Source of the DNA: Aquipuribacter sp051216895
Lineage (GTDB): Bacteria > Actinomycetota > Actinomycetes > Actinomycetales > JBBAYJ01
Direction: 5' to 3'
DNA: 64,000 nucleotides
Assembly: GCF_051216895.1 (NCBI RefSeq)
Contig: NZ_JBPKAO010000007.1
Location: forward strand, 138,950 to 202,949
Part shown: piece after piece, positions 7,832 to 17,249 of the stretch
How positions within the stretch are numbered: the first letter of the stretch is position 1
How the letters are laid out: the number at the start of each line of letters is the position of its first letter
The notes under the pieces: generated by a model
The model's database searches: none
What the model was told of the DNA's origin: nothing
Seen by the model: only the letters and a program-made list of their open reading frames with translations
Program-made: the position numbers and the translations under genes

Positions 7832-8980
7832 ATGGAGACCGCTGACGTCCTCGTCGTGGGGGCCAGCCTGGCCGGGCTGCGCACGGCCACCCGGCTCGCG
7901 GAGCGGGGGCACGACGTGCTCCTGGTGGACCGACGGGAGCAGCTGAGCGCCGCGATCCGCACCACCGGGATCTTCGTACGGCGGACCCTGGAGGACTACG
8001 CGCTGCCGGAGGACTGCCTGGGCCCGCCGATCCGCCGGGTCGTCCTGTACCCACCGAGCCTGCGGCACCCGGTACGGCTGGACAGCCACCGCGACGAGTT
8101 CCGCGTGGGCGACATGGCCGCGCTCTACCGGTCCGCCGCGCAGCACGCCGTGACCGTCGGGGTCCGGCTCGCGCCGGCCACCCGCTACGCCGGACGGCAC
8201 GACGGCGGGTCGCTGCTCGTCGGTCCGGACGGACCCCGCGCCGTGCGGGCGCGGTTCGTGGTCGGCGCGGACGGCGCGCACTCCCGGGTCGCGCGGGACC
8301 TGGGCCTGGACCGCAACAGGCACCTGCTGGCCGGGGCCGAGGAGGTGTTCGCCGTGGCGGCCGGCTCGTCACAGCCACCGACGTTCCACTGCGTCGTCGA
8401 CCCGTCGCTGGCCCCCGGGTACCTGGCCTGGGTCGTCGACGACGGCCGCCACGCCCACGTCGGCGTCGCCGGCTACGCCCACCGGTTCCCGCAGGGCCTG
8501 CGGGCGGCGCTGCGCCAGTTCTCCTCACGGGCCCCGGGACTGCCCACCCCCGACCGCCCCGACGAGGTCGAGCGTCGCGGTGGCGCGATCCCGGTCGGTG
8601 GCCTGCTGCGCCGGATCGGGTGCGCCGAGGGCCTGCTGGTCGGCGACGCCGCCGGCGCCGTCTCCCCGCTCACCGCAGGCGGCCTCGACCCGTGCCTGCG
8701 GCTGTCGGACCTCGCGGTCGACGTCCTGGACGACGCGCTGCGGCACCGCCGGTCGGACCGGGTCGAGCGCGGCTACGACGGGGCCGCGCTGCGGGCCCGG
8801 TTCCGGGGCCGGCTGCTGATGCGCCACGGCCTGGACCAGGTGCGTTCGCCGGCCGCGGCCGAGGCCGCGTTCGCCCTGCTACGGACCCCGCCCGGCCGGG
8901 CGGCGGCCGCCCGGGTGCTCTTCGGCAACGGGTCCTTCCCGACCCCCGACCGGACCAACCTCGCCGAGCCGCCCCCCTGA
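7832..8980 (+). CDS. FAD-dependent oxidoreductase, geranylgeranyl-reductase-like
   Basis: A 382-residue flavoprotein of the PHBH/geranylgeranyl-reductase superfamily. The N-terminal dinucleotide-binding fold has VVGASLAGLRTA (about 8-19) and the acidic strand end LLVDRRE. FVVGADGAHSRVAR near 150 is the DG motif of flavin monooxygenases, and GLLVGDAAGAVSPLTAGGLDPCLR near 270 is the GD motif that contacts the FAD ribityl chain. In this family GD followed by AAG...GGI/L is characteristic of prenyl reductases acting on quinones or lipids, but the substrate cannot be assigned here. It is monocistronic and convergent with ppc. The 80-bp gap 8981-9060 holds an imperfect inverted repeat around GAGGA...TCCTC that may end both transcripts. 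Confidence 0.8.
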   Translation: METADVLVVGASLAGLRTATRLAERGHDVLLVDRREQLSAAIRTTGIFVRRTLEDYALPEDCLGPPIRRVVLYPPSLRHPVRLDSHRDEFRVGDMAALYRSAAQHAVTVGVRLAPATRYAGRHDGGSLLVGPDGPRAVRARFVVGADGAHSRVARDLGLDRNRHLLAGAEEVFAVAAGSSQPPTFHCVVDPSLAPGYLAWVVDDGRHAHVGVAGYAHRFPQGLRAALRQFSSRAPGLPTPDRPDEVERRGGAIPVGGLLRRIGCAEGLLVGDAAGAVSPLTAGGLDPCLRLSDLAVDVLDDALRHRRSDRVERGYDGAALRARFRGRLLMRHGLDQVRSPAAAEAAFALLRTPPGRAAAARVLFGNGSFPTPDRTNLAEPPP

Positions 8981-9060
8981 CGAGGCCTCCCGCGGTCGAG
9001 GAGTCCGATCGGCCGGCCGCGGTCGGCGGCGCGTGTCGATCCGGCGTCCTCGGCCCGGGC

Positions 9061-11901
9061 TCAGCCCGTGTTCCGCAGCCCCGCGGCGATGCCGTTGATG
9101 GTCAGCAGCAGCGCCCGCTGCAGCTCGGCCGGCACCTCGGCGTCCTCGGGCAGGGCGCGGGCCCGGGCCAGCAGCGACACCTGCATCGCGTGCAGCGGGG
9201 CCAGGTAGGCGTCTCGCAGCTCGAGGGTCTTCCGCAGCACGGGCGCGGACTCCAGCAGCTGCGACTGGCCCGTCACGGCCAGCACCTCGGTGACGGTGCG
9301 CTCGTGCTCGGTGCGGATGGCGTCGAACAACCCGGCCGCGTCCTCGGGCACCAGCTCCTTGACGTAGCGGGCGGCGATGTCGAGGTCGGTCTTGGCCAGC
9401 GACATCTGCACGTTGGACAGGAACGTCCGGAAGAAGTTCCAGTCCCCGTACATCGCCCGCAGGTTGTCGGCCTGACCGTTCTCGCGAGCCGCGGCCAGAC
9501 CGCTGCCGACACCGAACCAGCCGGGCAGGACCATCCGGGACTGGGTCCACCCGAACACCCACGGGATGGCCCGCAGGTCGTCCAGGCCGCCCGGGCCGCC
9601 GGGACGCTTGGACGGCCGCGACCCGATGTTCATCTTGCCGAGCTCCTCGACCGGGGTGGCCGACACGAAGAACGGCACGAGCGCCTCGTCGCGGACCACG
9701 GCCCGGTAGGCGTCCTGCCCGGCCCGGGCGACCACGTCCATGGTCGCGTCCCAGCCGTCGAGGACGTCCTGCGACAGGCGCGGTCCGCGGTGCAGCACCG
9801 ACGCCTCGACCACCGCGGCCAGGGCGCTCTCCAGGTTCCAGCGGCCGAGGCCGGACAGGATGTACTTGTCGGAGATGACCTCGCCCTGCTCGGTGATCTT
9901 GATGGGCCCGTCCAGGCTCCCCCAGGGCTGGCTGAGGATCGCCTCGGCGGTCGGCCCGCCGCCGCGCCCGACCGACCCGCCCCGGCCGTGGAACAGCCGC
10001 AGCCGGACGCCGTGCTTGGCGGCGACGTCCCGCAGCGACCGCTGGGCGCGCTGGATCTGCCACTGCGACGCGGCGATGCCCGCGTCCTTGGAGGAGTCGG
10101 AGTAGCCGAGCATGATCTCCTGCAGGTCGCCGCGCGCGGCCACCACCCGCCGGTAGGACGGGTCGCTGAGCAGGGCGTCGAGCAGGTCACCGGCGATCTC
10201 CAGCTCGGCCACCGTCTCGAACAGCGGCGCGAACCCCAGCCGCGACGTCGCGGGCTCGGTGTCGGAGCCCAGGTCGACGAGGCCGACCTCGCGGGCCAGC
10301 ACCACGACGGCGAAGATGTCGTCGACGTCGTGCGTCATCGACACGATGTACGTCTCGACCACGTCGGGGCCGTAGGCGTCCAGGACGGTGCGGATGGTGC
10401 TCAGCAGCCCCAGCGACGCCGCGGCCGGCCCGTCCTCGGCCACGTTGCCCTGCCCGACGATCGGGCGCCGGCCGGCCATCTCCCGCGACAGCAGCTGGAT
10501 CCGCTCGCGTCGGTCCAGGTCGCCGTAGGGGGTCTCCAGCTCACCGAGACGGTCGTACAGCTCCGCCAGGGCGGCGTGGTGCTTGCCGCTGTGCTCGCGG
10601 ACGTCGAGGGTGGCCAGCCCCGTGCCCATGGCCGTCGCGGTGCGGATCAGGCGCAGGATGACGCCGTCGCCGGTCAGCCGGTCGCCGCCGGCCAGCATCG
10701 AGTCCCGGACCAGGACCAGGTCCGCGAGCAGCTCGTCCAGGCCCAGGTAGTCGCGGCCGGGCTCGTGCGGGGTGCCCTCGAGCAGCCGCTCGCGGGTCCG
10801 GACCAGGCGCACCCGCACGAAGCTCAGCTTGAGCCGGTACGGCTCCTCGGCGTTGAGCCGCGCGATCCGGGAGTGCGTGATGGGCAGGGCGTCGGCGTCG
10901 GCCTGCAGCGAGGCCAGCAGCGCCTCCGACGCGGTGACGACCCGGCTGGACGACGACATCTCGGTCAGGGCGTCCTCGACCTGCCGGATCAGCTCCCGCA
11001 GCCCGGCGTCGTGCTGCAGGGCCAGGACCTCGACGGTGATCTCGGGGGTGACGTTGGGGTTGCCGTCGCGGTCGCCCCCGGCCCAGCTGCCGAAGCGCAG
11101 CGGCCGGGCGTCGGCGGGCAGCTCGACGCCGATGCCGCGGAGCTGGCGGTCGAGCTCCTCCATCAGGTCGGGGACGACGTCGCCCGCGATGGACGTCAGG
11201 TAGTACATCGCCGTGCGGGCCTCGTCCTTGGGGTCGGGCTTGGCGATGCGGAGCTCGTCGGTCTGCCACAGCAGGTCGACCAGCTCGGCCAGGCGGCGCT
11301 CCTGCTGGTCGGCCTGCGCGGGGGTGCGGCGGGGGTCCTCGGACGCGTCGACGATGCCCGCGATGCGCTGCAGCAGCCGCAGGACGGTGCGGCGGCTGGC
11401 CTCGGTGGGGTGGGCGGTGAAGACAGGCCGGTACTCGACCCGGTTCATCACCTCGCGCACCAGGTCCACGTCGACGCTGCCCGCCTCCAGCGCCTCGCTG
11501 ATGCGGGACACCGTGGCCGACAGCGGCCCGGCGGTGTCGGTGGTGACCTCGCGCCAGCGGTGCAGCTGCTCGGTGACGTTGACCAGCTGGAAGTACCCGG
11601 TGAACGCCCGGGCCAGGACGACCGCGGTCGCGTCGTCGACCCCGGCCAGCAGGTCGTGCAGGGCGCCGTCGTCCGGCTCGCGGGCCATCTTGCGGACCTG
11701 CTCGACCAGGGCCAGCAGCTCCGGTCCCTCGTGGCGGGTCAGGGCCTCGCCCAGCAGGGTGGCCAGCTGGCGGACCGAGGCCCGCAGCGCCGCGTGCTGG
11801 GTGTCGGAGGAGACGCCGGCCGCGAACCGCGCGACGTCGTCGTCACGACCGCTGCCGGGCTCGTCGGGGGTGGTGCCGACCGGGTGCTCCGCATCACGCA
11901 T
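9061..11901 (-). CDS. ppc: Phosphoenolpyruvate carboxylase
   Basis: A 946-residue cytosolic enzyme that makes oxaloacetate from PEP and bicarbonate, feeding the TCA cycle. The length fits the family. The first active-site block FTAHPTEASRR (161-171, catalytic His), the Lys/Arg block LGYSDSSKDAGIAASQW, the glycine loop FHGRGGSVGRGGGP and the invariant C terminus RNTG are all present. The frame stays open further upstream; ATG 11901 is chosen because upstream residues are low-complexity and a CACACT box lies 6 nt before it, a weaker version of the leaderless pattern seen elsewhere. It is divergent from the methyltransferase at 12087; the 185-bp spacer shows no clear operator. Confidence 0.96.
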   Translation of the reverse strand: MRDAEHPVGTTPDEPGSGRDDDVARFAAGVSSDTQHAALRASVRQLATLLGEALTRHEGPELLALVEQVRKMAREPDDGALHDLLAGVDDATAVVLARAFTGYFQLVNVTEQLHRWREVTTDTAGPLSATVSRISEALEAGSVDVDLVREVMNRVEYRPVFTAHPTEASRRTVLRLLQRIAGIVDASEDPRRTPAQADQQERRLAELVDLLWQTDELRIAKPDPKDEARTAMYYLTSIAGDVVPDLMEELDRQLRGIGVELPADARPLRFGSWAGGDRDGNPNVTPEITVEVLALQHDAGLRELIRQVEDALTEMSSSSRVVTASEALLASLQADADALPITHSRIARLNAEEPYRLKLSFVRVRLVRTRERLLEGTPHEPGRDYLGLDELLADLVLVRDSMLAGGDRLTGDGVILRLIRTATAMGTGLATLDVREHSGKHHAALAELYDRLGELETPYGDLDRRERIQLLSREMAGRRPIVGQGNVAEDGPAAASLGLLSTIRTVLDAYGPDVVETYIVSMTHDVDDIFAVVVLAREVGLVDLGSDTEPATSRLGFAPLFETVAELEIAGDLLDALLSDPSYRRVVAARGDLQEIMLGYSDSSKDAGIAASQWQIQRAQRSLRDVAAKHGVRLRLFHGRGGSVGRGGGPTAEAILSQPWGSLDGPIKITEQGEVISDKYILSGLGRWNLESALAAVVEASVLHRGPRLSQDVLDGWDATMDVVARAGQDAYRAVVRDEALVPFFVSATPVEELGKMNIGSRPSKRPGGPGGLDDLRAIPWVFGWTQSRMVLPGWFGVGSGLAAARENGQADNLRAMYGDWNFFRTFLSNVQMSLAKTDLDIAARYVKELVPEDAAGLFDAIRTEHERTVTEVLAVTGQSQLLESAPVLRKTLELRDAYLAPLHAMQVSLLARARALPEDAEVPAELQRALLLTINGIAAGLRNTG

Positions 11902-12086
11902 GAGCGCAGTGTGGCAAGAGACTGTGTCGCGGGTGTGACGGGCCTCGCGTGGTCCCGAGGTCTGGACAGGGGTGGCGCACCAGCGAATCCCTTGCTGCTG
12001 TCCGGTCGAGCAGAGCGACGGCGAGGTGTCACCCGGACGGACGGGTCCACCGGGCGCCCCGACCACGGCGACCGCAGACTGCTCCC

Positions 12087-12734
12087 GTGCCTGCTGACGC
12101 CGACGGCCTCCCACCCGGCTTCTTCGACCGCGACGACCCGACGCCGGACGACCGGTTCTACCTGCCGCCCAGGCTGGTGACGCACATCGACGAACGGGCG
12201 GTCGCTGCGGTCGGCGCGTTGTACGCCGAGCTCGGCGTCGACGGGTCCGCGGCCGAGCCGCAGCACGTGCTGGACCTGATGTCGTCGTGGGTGTCCCACT
12301 TCCGCGCCCCGCCCGCGCGGCTGACGGTGCTCGGCATGAACGAGACCGAGCTCTCCGCCAACGGCGACGCGACTGCGCGCGTCGTGCACGACCTCAACCT
12401 CGACCCGACCCTGCCGTTCGACGACGCGTCGTTCGACGCGGTGGTCTGCTGCGTGTCCGTCGACTACCTGACGCGGCCGGTCGAGGTGCTGCGGGAGGCC
12501 GCGCGGGTCCTGCGACCCGAGGCACCCGTCGTCGTCACGTTCTCCGACCGCTGCTTCCCGACGAAGGCGGTCCGCGGCTGGTTGACCACGGACGACGCGG
12601 GCCGGTGCCAGATCGTCGTGGACTACCTGCGCCGCGCCGGCGGGTTCACCGAGCCTGAGGTCTCGCTGCGGACCTCGCCGCGGTCCTGGGGCGACCCGCT
12701 GTACGCGGTGGTGGCGCGACGGGCCCCGGCCTGA
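12087..12734 (+). CDS. SAM-dependent class I methyltransferase-like protein
   Basis: A 215-residue protein whose middle matches a class I methyltransferase fold. There is a first strand/loop around LDLMSSWVSHF, then an acidic strand end (LGMNETELSAN), DLNLDPTLPFDDASFDAVVCCVSVDYL (motif IV/V region, typical of Methyltransf_11) and the strand VVVTFSDRCFPTKA. The usual GxGxG is not obvious, which is normal for this conserved actinobacterial/proteobacterial subgroup that begins with a DxFYxxPRLVxHID stretch. The frame is open upstream; GTG 12087 is chosen because the conserved part starts right after it and CAGACT lies 6 nt before it. The substrate is unknown. Confidence 0.7.
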   Translation: MPADADGLPPGFFDRDDPTPDDRFYLPPRLVTHIDERAVAAVGALYAELGVDGSAAEPQHVLDLMSSWVSHFRAPPARLTVLGMNETELSANGDATARVVHDLNLDPTLPFDDASFDAVVCCVSVDYLTRPVEVLREAARVLRPEAPVVVTFSDRCFPTKAVRGWLTTDDAGRCQIVVDYLRRAGGFTEPEVSLRTSPRSWGDPLYAVVARRAPA

Positions 12735-12820
12735 CGGGCGATGAGCCCACGGACCACGACCCACCGACGAACCGCCACGACCACCACCTCGTCGGCAGGT
12801 GACGCCGGCAGGCGCCCCCC

Positions 12821-13876
12821 TCACGCCGTCCGCGCGACCCGCCCCGCCTTGATGTCCTCCGCGTAGTGGCACGCGACCTTGTGCCCGGGCGCGACCTCGC
12901 GGAACTCCGGCCGCTCGGTGGTGCAGCGGCCGGGCTGCACCCACGGGCACCGCGTCGAGAACCGGCAGCCGGTGGGCGGGTCCGCCGGGCTGGGCAGGTC
13001 GCCCGACAGCAGGATCCGCTCGCGGGTGGCCTCGACGAGCGGGTCGGGCACGGGGATGGCCGACATCAGGGCCAGCGTGTACGGGTGCATCGGGGCTTCG
13101 TACAGCGTGTCGCTGTCGGCCTCCTCGACCAGGGCGCCCAGGTACATCACGCCGACCACGTCGGACACGTGCCGCACCACGGCCAGGTCGTGGGCGATCA
13201 CGACGTAGGTCAGGCCGAGCTCGTCCTGCAGCTCCTCGAGCAGGTTGACGACCTGCGCCTGCACCGACACGTCGAGCGCGGACACGGGCTCGTCGGCGAC
13301 GACGAGCTCCGGGCGCAGCGCCACGGCGCGGGCGATCCCGATCCGCTGGCGCTGCCCGCCGGAGAACTCGTGCGGGAACCGGGACGCGGCCGAGGCGGGC
13401 ATGCCGACCTGGTCGAGGAGCTCCTTGACCTTGGCGCCGAACCCGCCGGCGCCGGGCGAGACCCCGTGCGCCCGCAGCGGCTCCGACAGCGCGGCCTCGA
13501 CCGACTGGCGGGGGTCCAGGCTCGACATCGGGTCCTGGAAGATCATCTGCATCCGTGACCGGGACCGGCGCAGCTCCTCGCCCCTGAGGGTGGCGATGTC
13601 CGTGCCGTCGAACCAGACCTCGCCCCTCGTGGGGGTGAGCAGGCGCAGGATCGCCCGGCCGAGGGTGCTCTTGCCGCAGCCGGACTCCCCCACCAGGCCG
13701 TAGGTGCTGCCGCGCGGCACGTCGAGCGAGACGCCGTCGACCGCCTTGACGTGGCCGATCACCTTGTCGCGGATGATCCCCTTGGTGATCGGGAAGTGGA
13801 CGGCGACGTCGCGCACCGACAGCAGGACGTCCTGCTGGTTGCGGGTGGGACCGCTCGTGGTGTCGGTGACGGTCAT
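12821..13876 (-). CDS. Dpp/Opp-type peptide ABC transporter ATP-binding protein (DppF-like)
   Basis: A 351-residue ATPase, last gene of a peptide-transport operon. Walker A GESGCGKST, signature FSGGQRQRIGIARA, Walker B LVVADEPVSALD and the family-specific C-terminal oligopeptide/dipeptide extension with cysteines (CRFSTRCPWVQPGRC, an iron-sulfur-like site known in DppD/OppF proteins) are visible. The ATG overlaps the TGA of the preceding ATPase gene. It converges with the methyltransferase at 12734; the 86-bp gap shows no clear hairpin. Confidence 0.92.
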   Translation of the reverse strand: MTVTDTTSGPTRNQQDVLLSVRDVAVHFPITKGIIRDKVIGHVKAVDGVSLDVPRGSTYGLVGESGCGKSTLGRAILRLLTPTRGEVWFDGTDIATLRGEELRRSRSRMQMIFQDPMSSLDPRQSVEAALSEPLRAHGVSPGAGGFGAKVKELLDQVGMPASAASRFPHEFSGGQRQRIGIARAVALRPELVVADEPVSALDVSVQAQVVNLLEELQDELGLTYVVIAHDLAVVRHVSDVVGVMYLGALVEEADSDTLYEAPMHPYTLALMSAIPVPDPLVEATRERILLSGDLPSPADPPTGCRFSTRCPWVQPGRCTTERPEFREVAPGHKVACHYAEDIKAGRVARTA

Positions 13877-14940
13877 GCTCGCTCCCCGTTCGGGTCGACG
13901 ACGGCGACGGGCTCCGGGACGCCGTAGGGGTGCCGGCAGCGCACGGCGTGGCCCCGCTCGACCTCCATCGGCGGCGCCGAGCCCAGGCAGTCGGGCTGGG
14001 CCCGGGTGCAGCGCGGCTCGAACGCGCACCCGGTGCTCCACGGCCGGGTGAGCGTGGGTGAGCCGGGGATGGGCGTCAACGGCTCGCCGCGCGGGGAGTC
14101 CATGCGCGGCACCGACGCCAGCAGTCCGTTGGTGTACGGGTGCTCGGGCCGGGCGAACAGCTCGTGGCGGTCCGCGGACTCCACCAGCCGTCCGCCGTAC
14201 ATGACGTGCACGTCGTCGCACATGCTGGCCACCACGCCCAGGTCGTGGGTGATGAGCACCAGCGCCGTGCCGGTGTCGGCGATCAGGCTGCGCAGCAGGT
14301 CCAGGATCTGCGCCTGGATGGTGACGTCGAGGGCCGTGGTGGGCTCGTCGGCCACCAGCAGGCGCGGCGAGCACGCCAGCGCGATGGCGATGAGGGCGCG
14401 CTGCCGCATCCCCCCGGACAGCTGGTGCGGGTAGTCCTTCAGCCGACGCTGGGCCTCGGGGATGCCGACACGGCGCAGCAGGTCGACGGCCTCGTCGCGG
14501 GCCTCGGCCTTGTTCATGTCGCGGTGGCGTCGCAGCACCTCGGTGACCTGCACCCCGATCGGCACGACCGGGTTGAGCGAGGACATCGGGTCCTGGAACA
14601 CCATGGCCATCTCGGCGCCGCGCAGGGCCCGACGACGGTCGTCCGACATGCCGAGAAGCTGCTCGCCGTCGAAGGTGACGCTGCCCGCGACGTCGACCCC
14701 TCGCTTGGGCAGCAGACCCATGATCGCCAGGGACGTCACGGACTTGCCCGAGCCGGACTCCCCCACGATGCCGACGCTGCGTCCCGCGGCGACGTCGAAG
14801 CTGACGCTGTCCACGGCGACGACCGGGGCGCGGCCCTTGCGGGTGAACCGGACCGACAGGTCGCGGACCTGCAGCAACGGCCCGTCGCCCGCCGGTCGCG
14901 GTCCGCCGGCGTGCCCCGTGACGGTGGTGGTCGTGGGCAT
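13873..14940 (-). CDS. Dpp/Opp-type peptide ABC transporter ATP-binding protein (DppD-like)
   Basis: A 355-residue ATPase that pairs with the one after it. Walker A GESGSGKS, signature LSGGMRQRALIAIALA, Walker B LLVADEPTTALD, and the C-terminal CAFEPRCTRAQPDC cysteine cluster of the family are present. The open frame continues upstream into the permease gene, but ATG 14940 begins the conserved domain and lies 5 bp after the permease stop. GLLPKRGVDVAGSVTFDG is typical of DppD. Confidence 0.92.
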   Translation of the reverse strand: MPTTTTVTGHAGGPRPAGDGPLLQVRDLSVRFTRKGRAPVVAVDSVSFDVAAGRSVGIVGESGSGKSVTSLAIMGLLPKRGVDVAGSVTFDGEQLLGMSDDRRRALRGAEMAMVFQDPMSSLNPVVPIGVQVTEVLRRHRDMNKAEARDEAVDLLRRVGIPEAQRRLKDYPHQLSGGMRQRALIAIALACSPRLLVADEPTTALDVTIQAQILDLLRSLIADTGTALVLITHDLGVVASMCDDVHVMYGGRLVESADRHELFARPEHPYTNGLLASVPRMDSPRGEPLTPIPGSPTLTRPWSTGCAFEPRCTRAQPDCLGSAPPMEVERGHAVRCRHPYGVPEPVAVVDPNGERA

Positions 14941-14945
14941 CCCGC

Positions 14946-15935
14946 TCACCTCCGGTACTTGGGGTCGAGGGCCTCGCGCATGGACTCCCCCAGCAGGGTG
15001 AACCCGAGCGCGGCCAGCACGATCGCGATGCCGGGGAAGAACGCCAGGTGCGGCGCGGAGGCGAGGAAGCGCTGCGTCTCGGCCAGCATCCGGCCCCACT
15101 CCGGCACCGACGGGTCCGTCCCCGACAGGCCGAGGAACGCCAGCGCGGCCGCGTCGATGATGGCGGTGGCCAACGTCAGGGTCCCCTGGACGATGACCGG
15201 CGACAGGCTGTTGGGCAGGACGTGGCCGAGCACCACGTTGCGGTCGCGCACCCCCAGGCTGCGCACCGCCACCACGTAGTCGCTGTTGCGCTGGGCGAGC
15301 ATGGACCCGCGCAGCAGCCGGATGAAGATGGGCACGTTGACCACGGCGATGGCGATCATCACCGACAGCAGCGACCGGCCCAGCACGGCGGCGATGCCGA
15401 TCGCGAACAGCAGGCCCGGGATGGACAGCATGATGTCGGTGATGCGCATGACGAGCGTGTCGACCCAGCCCCCGAACGCGCCGGCCAGCAGGCCGATGGA
15501 GATGCCGACCGTGGCGCCCATGAGCAGGGACACCACCCCGACCAGCAGGGACTGCCGGGCGCCGTAGATCACCCGGCTGAACTCGTCGCGGCCCAGGCTG
15601 TCCAGGCCGAACCAGAACTCCGCCGACGGGCCCGGGATGTTCGTGGGCGTGACCGCGCCGACCCGCTCGTTGGGGCCGTACGGCGCGAGCCACGGCGCGA
15701 AGATCGCGACGAGGACGAAGGACAGGACGAGGAACGCGCCGAAGACCGCGAGCGGGTCCCGCACCACCCGACGGACGGCCTCGCGGCCCAGCGACGTGCC
15801 GGCCTCGCCCGGGGCCGGCTCGGTCGCGGTCCGGGTGGCCAGCGCCTCGGCGCTGCTGGGGGCCCCGGGCACGGCGGCGTCGGTCGACGTCGCCTCGGCC
15901 CGGGCCCTCTCGCTCATGTCGTCATGGGGAGGCAC
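14946..15935 (-). CDS. Dpp/Opp-type peptide ABC transporter permease (DppC-like)
   Basis: A 329-residue inner-membrane permease. A long Ala/Glu-rich cytoplasmic tail (about 1-50) precedes the OppC N-terminal helix (VFGAFLVLSFVLVAIFAPWLAPYGP) and a BPD_transp_1 domain with EAA-type loop RSLGVRDRNVVLGHVLPNS. GTG 15935 lies 3 bp after the dppB-like stop, with GGAGCAGG overlapping the end of that gene as ribosome site; an ATG six codons later (15917) is an alternative. Confidence 0.92.
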   Translation of the reverse strand: MPPHDDMSERARAEATSTDAAVPGAPSSAEALATRTATEPAPGEAGTSLGREAVRRVVRDPLAVFGAFLVLSFVLVAIFAPWLAPYGPNERVGAVTPTNIPGPSAEFWFGLDSLGRDEFSRVIYGARQSLLVGVVSLLMGATVGISIGLLAGAFGGWVDTLVMRITDIMLSIPGLLFAIGIAAVLGRSLLSVMIAIAVVNVPIFIRLLRGSMLAQRNSDYVVAVRSLGVRDRNVVLGHVLPNSLSPVIVQGTLTLATAIIDAAALAFLGLSGTDPSVPEWGRMLAETQRFLASAPHLAFFPGIAIVLAALGFTLLGESMREALDPKYRR

Positions 15936-15938
15936 GGG

Positions 15939-16988
15939 TCAGACACCTGCTCCTACGTTGGACGAGGCCGGGGCCTGCGTCATGGTCGAGGCCCGGACCC
16001 GGGGGTCGATGAGGCCGTACGAGATGTCGACGAGCAGGTTCACCACGACGATGATCACGGCGATCACGAGGATGAAGCCCTGGACGACGGCGAAGTCCCG
16101 GTTGGTGATCGCGTCCACGAGGAACGACCCGACCCCCGGGAAGGCGAACACCGTCTCGGTGAGCACCGCCCCGGACAGCAGCAGGCCGATCTGCAGGCCG
16201 ATCACCGTGACCACCGGCAGCAGGGCGTTGCGCAGCACGTGACGTCCCCGCACGGTCGCCCGGGACAGCCCCTTGGCGTCGGCGGTGCGCACGTAGTCCT
16301 CGTTGACGACGTCCAGCACGCTGGCGCGGGTGATGCGGGCGATGATCGCCAGCGGGATCGTGGCCAGGGCGACGGCCGGCAGGATCAGGTGCAGGAAGGC
16401 GTCCCAGGCGGCGTCGGGGCGGCCGACCAGCAGCCCGTCCAGCACGTAGAAGCCGGTGGGGTGCTCGGAGAACAGCCGTGGGTCCTGGCGGCCGGAGGAC
16501 GGCAGCAGACCCAGCTGGACCGAGAACACGTACTTGAGGATGAACCCCAGGAAGAACACCGGGATGGTGACACCGATCAGCGAGGCCAGCACGGCGCTGG
16601 AGTCGACCCAGGTCAGGTGCCGGCGTGCGGCGACGTACCCCAGCGGGATGCCCAGGCCGACCGCGAGCACCAGCGCGAAGGACGCCAGCTCGATGGTGGC
16701 GGGGAACAGCCGCAGCAGCTCGTCGGTGACGGGTTGACGGGTCGTGGTCGACACGCCGAGGTCGCCCTGCAGCACGCGGCCCATGTAGGCGAGGTACTGC
16801 TCGATGACCGGCCGGTCGAAGCCGTAGAGCCGGTTGAGCTCGGCCACGGCCTCGGGGGTAGCCCGCTCCCCCAGCAACGCCTGCGCGGGGCCACCCGGCA
16901 GGGCGCGGACCCAGGTGAACAGGAGCAGGCTGAGCCCGAACAGGATGGGCACCAGCAGCAGCAGGCGCCGTACGACGAAACGGAGCAC
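15939..16988 (-). CDS. Dpp/Opp-type peptide ABC transporter permease (DppB-like)
   Basis: A 349-residue permease with the classic DppB start (MLRFVVRRLLLLVPILFGLS) and the extracytoplasmic GLDRP/YGFDRP-type loop. The TM segments of the BPD_transp_1 domain and the EAA loop TADAKGLSRATVRGRHVLRNALLP are present. It is the first gene on the left contig; upstream are a poly-G run and a sequencing gap, so its promoter and its true distance to the binding-protein gene cannot be read. Confidence 0.92.
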   Translation of the reverse strand: MLRFVVRRLLLLVPILFGLSLLLFTWVRALPGGPAQALLGERATPEAVAELNRLYGFDRPVIEQYLAYMGRVLQGDLGVSTTTRQPVTDELLRLFPATIELASFALVLAVGLGIPLGYVAARRHLTWVDSSAVLASLIGVTIPVFFLGFILKYVFSVQLGLLPSSGRQDPRLFSEHPTGFYVLDGLLVGRPDAAWDAFLHLILPAVALATIPLAIIARITRASVLDVVNEDYVRTADAKGLSRATVRGRHVLRNALLPVVTVIGLQIGLLLSGAVLTETVFAFPGVGSFLVDAITNRDFAVVQGFILVIAVIIVVVNLLVDISYGLIDPRVRASTMTQAPASSNVGAGV

Positions 16989-17036
16989 CGAGGTCCTTGT
17001 CTGGGTCGTGAGGGGGCGGGGTGATGGCGCGGCCGT

Positions 17037-17218
17037 GGGGGGGGGGGGGGGGGGGGGGGGGGATAACGAAAAGAAGANNNNNNNNNNNNNNNNNNNNNNN
17101 NNNNNNNNNNNNNNNNNNNNNNNNNNNNNNNNNNNNNNNNNNNNNNNNNNNNNNNNNNNNNNNNNNNNNNNNNNNNNNNNNNNNNNNNNNNNNNNNNNNN
17201 NNNNNNNNNNNNNNNNNN
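17037..17218. other. Assembly gap with poly-G run
   Basis: A run of 26 G (17037-17062) is followed by a 15-base AT-rich scrap (17063-17077) unlike its surroundings and then 141 N (17078-17218). This is a scaffold joint, not biology; poly-G is a known read-end artefact of two-colour Illumina chemistry and of unresolved GC homopolymers. Confidence 0.9.
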
Positions 17219-17249
17219 GACCGCCACCCGCACGGGCAGGTGGCTCAGC

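Noticed and set aside
8620..12180. Very long plus-strand open frame (1186 codons) across ppc
   Set aside because: It is the antisense shadow of ppc, whose protein has every family motif. The plus-strand translation is low-complexity Arg/Gln/Gly, typical of GC-rich antisense frames.
12735..12820. Small gene or terminator between methyltransferase and peptide-ATPase genes
   Set aside because: No open frame with a credible start and no clear hairpin were seen in these 86 bases.
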